Below the pieces are notes generated by a model. It searched no databases. It was given only the letters and a program-made list of their open reading frames with translations, and was not told the origin of the DNA. Shown here one piece after another: positions 60,242 through 64,000 of a stretch of DNA of 64,000 bases. The DNA lies in contig NC_003284.9 of NCBI RefSeq assembly GCF_000002985.6, forward strand, positions 11,718,001-11,782,000, given 5' to 3'. Within the stretch, counting starts at the first letter, position 1, and each line of letters begins with the position of its first letter. Source of the DNA: Caenorhabditis elegans (Eukaryota > Nematoda > Chromadorea > Rhabditida > Rhabditidae). The position numbers and the translations under genes are program-made.

Positions 60242-60340
60242 ATGGCGCCAAAATTATTAGACAGTGTTGACAAAATATTACGATACCAAAAAGCATTCGA
60301 TGATACTGACGACGTATTGGAAATTGATAATCACGAGTGA
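60242..60340 (+). pseudogene. Possible short gene fragment
   Basis: ATG GCG CCA starts 32 protein-like codons (LLDSVDKILRYQKAFDDTDD) ending in TGA. The same frame continues after the TGA with acidic, protein-like codons (DFYNDNEGAICTQ) up to a GTAAGA donor. That looks like an exon with a nonsense change. Family unknown. Confidence 0.25.
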
Positions 60341-61481
60341 GATTTTTACAATGACAACGAAGGAGCTATATGCACGCAGGTAAGACCAGAAAAAGATGCG
60401 GTATCATCTCTTTCTACGAACTTCTACAATTTTTCAAAGCGTACACCAGTTCACTAACCCTATCATCTTCGAAGCCTTTCTCAAAAATGGAACAGTGTGG
60501 AATTGATATTTAAAAAAAGTAATAGGGATCTACGCCAACAGAACCATTTAGTTTAGATAAACTTTTTCAAACAAACAGTACTCAGAAACATGCAAGCTAC
60601 ACTGAAAAAAGCAACGGTCGGCCAAACCGGAGAGACGAGTTGGGGACCGGCCGCCCACTGCAGATAAATGTGTTCGAATGAATTGGTTGGCACAGATAGA
60701 GTCAGAGAAACCAGAGTCTGGTATGGTACGAGGACTCAATTTCTAGCGACCAATAATTGGGATGAAAAACGCGTACCTATTCTCTAAGCCGCGTATCTAA
60801 GAATTCCTGAATAAATCACTAGTTCGAATCCAAAAATTGCAGTGAATTCACTCATTGGAAAAAATAATTCGTGTCAAATTATATCAGTTTTATAAAACCT
60901 TTAGTATTAACTATGATATACAGTTTTCATTGTGATTCCGAATACCGACTTCCCGTTTAAATGTGAAGCAGAATAAGTGATTTTGATGATTGAAACCACT
61001 TTTATGACGGTTGATCATTTAAAATTTTGGAAGTTGACCAAAAAAAATTCTACATATAACGCTATCGTATTTTTGATCGCACCATAGGACCGGTTAATAG
61101 TAGCTTCCAATACGTATCAGGGCCCCTTAATTTAAATTAACTTTCTATTAATTTTAATTTAATTTAACACTAAGAATTTGAAAACCATTTTTGTTACGTT
61201 GAGAAATGACACAGAAAACTTTTTTTTGCCAGAGAAAGTTATACTAAATATTAAGAAACATACCGTTGCATATGACCCCCACACAACAGAATGTTGGGGA
61301 GGAAACTAGCACGAGCTTTTCTCCAATGAGAATGTTATCGGTAAAATAAACGGAAAGAACACATATGGCAACTACAAATGGCAAGGTCACTCTGAACATA
61401 ACTCTCTGCGGTTTCATAAGTGAAAGCTTTCTTTTGAACAACAGATGTTATTTTCACGTTTTTGAGGTATCCGAAAATAAC

Positions 61482-61567
61482 TACCGTATTTTCTTTCATA
61501 GTCTTGCACCCCTACGGACAAATTGAACACTACTCTTGCATGCAACACTAATAGAGGAAATACGGTA
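61482..61567. mobile_element. Short 86-bp copy of the TACCGTAT MITE
   Basis: TACCGTATTTTCTTTCATAG at the left and CTAATAGAGGAAATACGGTA at the right are inverted copies, with CTTGCA words between. It is an internally deleted member of the family at 18482-18919. Confidence 0.65.
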
Positions 61568-63642
61568 AATTTTTATATACAGTTTTCCAGTATTGGTTTT
61601 TCTATGACTGATTTGGACCAGCCGACGGGGTTTACAGACTGTGCCGGCAAGCTGGCAGTTCCTGGCGTAGTTAATTTTGCCTGAGACGTCCTAGACGTTT
61701 TGTATAGGTACATACTTTACAATTCTGAATAATTATAGTTTAAAAAATCTTTAAAAAAGTTTTTATATGGCACTGATCACTTTACCAAAGCTATGCATCA
61801 CTTTAAGATTAGTGAGAAAGCTTTTAATAACATTTTCACTATTATTATTGCAATTCTATTCACAAATTAGTTTGGAAAAGAATTCCTGATCCATACAAAA
61901 CACTTCATTGCATTAAAAAACACTTTATTGCAAAAAAAAGAAACACATTATTTTCGACAATCACAAGGTCCTATGCACATGGACAACGAGGAGTACGGTA
62001 GACGTGACATAGGTTTTTCTGTTAAAAGTGTGAATGGAAAGGGAAAAACAAACAGAAATGTTTTTCTTCTGTAAGAAGAAATGTCATGATGTAAGAGGGA
62101 TGTGCATAGAGAGTGAAGAAAATTGTGAATCAATTTTGAAGGAAACAAAACAGGACAATTCATAATATTACCAAATTAAGTAATACAAATAAGCCACTCG
62201 AACGCAGAAGAGAATGTTACACTATGCTTGTATAACAACCATTTAAGGGCTTAAAAATAAAAAATTCCAATCCCTTAACAATAGATTTGGTTTTGAATTT
62301 GAGAAGTTTTTTTTAAAGTTAAAAATAAAACGAAGTAACGAAAGAGGTAGTGAGCTAGGGCTGGTAAACGCGCGACTAATGCCGCTAGGACACTGTTCTT
62401 GCAGGGCACTTTCCGGTCTGACTAGGGAATACATAATCTACTAAGTGGCGTTTTAGAACATACGTAGTGGCCTAATACAAGTAAGTTGCAATGGAAACTG
62501 CGACCTCACTTCGTACGATGCTCTGAGTATGTCGACCTCTTTGTGTGAAGAAAGTTTGTCTGTAAGAGTGCTTCAGAATTATGGTGATTCAAGAAAAGTG
62601 AGTTATTTTTTTGAAAATATATCATCCAAATATGGTGATAAAGACGATACCTATGAAAAAGAACTAAATTAACAATTTTTTAGCGTTTTTTTTGTTGAAT
62701 TTAATGTTTATGGGAGAGTGCGTGTTTTTTCCCTTCGCTTTGTTGTTTATGAAACCCGGTCGGTCGGAAAACGATACAAAGGGTCAGCAATAACTTTGCA
62801 CATTAAAATGGTTGAAATCGCAATAAGCACACGTATTAAAATTGTAATTAATTGCACCGTTCACAATACCATGGGAAAGTTATTTTTTAGAACAAAGAAA
62901 AAAAAAGATGAATGAATGACTGAATGACTAGCCTTTTTTAAATTTTGGGAAGTATCTCTATTTCATAAAAAGAAAATGTTCTTCTCTTATATCCCAAAAT
63001 TGAATCTCTCTGTGAATATCTTCACTTTTTATACTGTTATCACCAGTTTCTAAATTTATATTTTATCAATATCATTTATTCAAAGCATGCAAAACTATGT
63101 GATTTTTTGAAACAAACTAGCAAAATTATACGAATGTTTTTGTGAATGAAAAAGTTAAAGGGGATGGCAATTCAATAAAAATCTCAGCATCGTAAAATTG
63201 AAGTTATAAGTTTTGACATAAAATGAATACTTTGAAAAAATAAAAATTGTTATAAATGAACAATAAAATGGGAATCATTTAATTTTTTGTGTGCTTGAAA
63301 TTGAACATAGTGGATTTGTGAGTTTCATTCTTCTTGAACAGCTGCAAATTTTTATTATTAGTTTATTGTATAACTGTGTGTTTTACCATGTTTCACGTTA
63401 CTGTTAGTATTACGTATGCATGATATACTTTAAAATATTAAACAACACACTATATAATATAATCAAGATAGTTTATAACCATAGCTATCATTTTTCTTTT
63501 GCAATTCTCCACGACCATTTGAATAACTTTTCAAACTTTCAACTCGTTGCATGTATACCAAATAATTTTTTGCATATTTTTCCATTTGAACTTTGTTCAC
63601 TTAAAATAGGCTCTGAAATAGTGTTTCCTATAACTTGAAAAA

Positions 63643-63959
63643 TTACATACATTTTGTGATAATTTGAAGAACATGAGATGGAATGAAATGATGGTACTCA
63701 AAACTGGCAAAGCGGCGAGTGTGTAGAGGTTTGCTGATGTCTTCAATTAGCCATTTTGAAATGGTTGCATCTTTGGCGCCCATGTCTTGCCAACCCCGAA
63801 TATACTGAAAATAGAAAATGTAGAAAAGTTGAAATATACCAGTTTAAAACTGAATCACATGTTGTATCAAGAGAAGACGTTGCCGGATTTTGATTTCCAC
63901 TAATGTTGCTTTATCTTCATCAGTAACTCGGCACCATTCACTTGCTTTGAGAAGTCGTT
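63643..63959 (-). CDS. 3' end of an unrecognised gene running off the right edge
   Basis: The last two exons, 63959-63859 and 63804-63643, close in phase and give 86 residues: KASEWCRVTDEDKATLVEIK, a leucine-rich RQRLLLIQHYIRGWQDMG, then WLIEDISKPLHTRRFASFEY to the TAA at 63643. Composition and splice sites (TTTTCAG acceptors) are those of a real gene. The beginning lies outside the window or in its last 40 bp. I do not recognise the family. Confidence 0.65.
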
Positions 63960-64000
63960 CTGAATTTTAAAACATGTAAAACATGTAAAACATGTGTATG

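Larger units (their letters stand above)
59174..63642. other. Gene-poor stretch right of the element
   Basis: Several short open blocks (59918-60127 plus, 60548-60739 minus, 61948-62163 minus) have no partner exons. A small MITE at 61482 and a possible gene fragment at 60242 are listed separately. Confidence 0.35.

Noticed and set aside
60821-60835. GTTCGAATCC, a possible tRNA B box.
   Set aside because: No A box, acceptor stem or cloverleaf can be formed around it.

Overview
This is nematode nuclear DNA, almost certainly Caenorhabditis elegans. It is AT-rich. Genes are split by short introns with GTRAGT donors and TTTCAG acceptors, several start codons sit just behind an acceptor-like TTTCAG (as expected for SL1 trans-splicing), and poly(A) signals are AATAAA. 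Two genes are recognisable from memory as C. elegans loci: gst-42 (zeta-class GST / maleylacetoacetate isomerase) and ttx-3 (LIM homeodomain factor). Both are, as I recall, on chromosome X, so the window is probably X-linked. Most genes here are multi-exon. I rebuilt their exon chains by hand and accepted a chain only when the splice phases closed exactly.

Layout, left to right. (-) a secreted, probably GPI-anchored three-finger (Ly6-like) protein, 3973-5771. (-) gst-42, 8494-9796. (+) a truncated DOT1-family methyltransferase fragment, 10151-10743, and a pair of orphan exon-like blocks behind it. (-) a divergent Ras-like GTPase with a polybasic CaaX tail, 11863-19133, which has a 3.4 kb first intron holding a MITE and needs a GC-AG intron near its 3' end. 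(+) a 34-residue hydrophobic micropeptide, 21050-21154. A repeat-rich stretch, 22-28 kb, with a tRNA-derived SINE, a degenerate MITE and a 22-bp minisatellite. (+) a small single-pass EGF protein, 28116-38542, with an 8.3 kb intron. (-) tRNA-Leu(UAA), 39831-39914. (+) a secreted beta-lactamase-like serine hydrolase with an N-terminal BTRD1-like region, 41262-46244. (-) ttx-3, 46667-51516, converging on the hydrolase. (-) the 3' exons of an unrecognised gene, 54574-55679. A 3.4 kb terminal-inverted-repeat element, 55783-59173. (-) the 3' end of another unrecognised gene at the right edge, 63643-63959.

The most unusual object is the element at 55783-59173. Between GC-rich inverted repeats it carries intron-containing pieces of two unrelated host genes: NPL4 (ubiquitin-binding cofactor of p97/CDC-48) and a BAF60/SMARCD-type SWI/SNF subunit (SWSN-2-like). 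They are fused so that one spliced frame of 198 codons crosses the junction. A cysteine-rich exon-like block lies on the opposite strand inside the same element. This looks like DNA-level capture of host gene pieces by a non-autonomous transposon, comparable to plant Pack-MULEs.

The genes are mostly independent units rather than one pathway. There is no operon with convincing SL2 spacing. gst-42 acts in tyrosine catabolism, ttx-3 is a neuronal terminal selector with an apparent autoregulatory site in its own intron, and the others are secreted, surface or signalling proteins.
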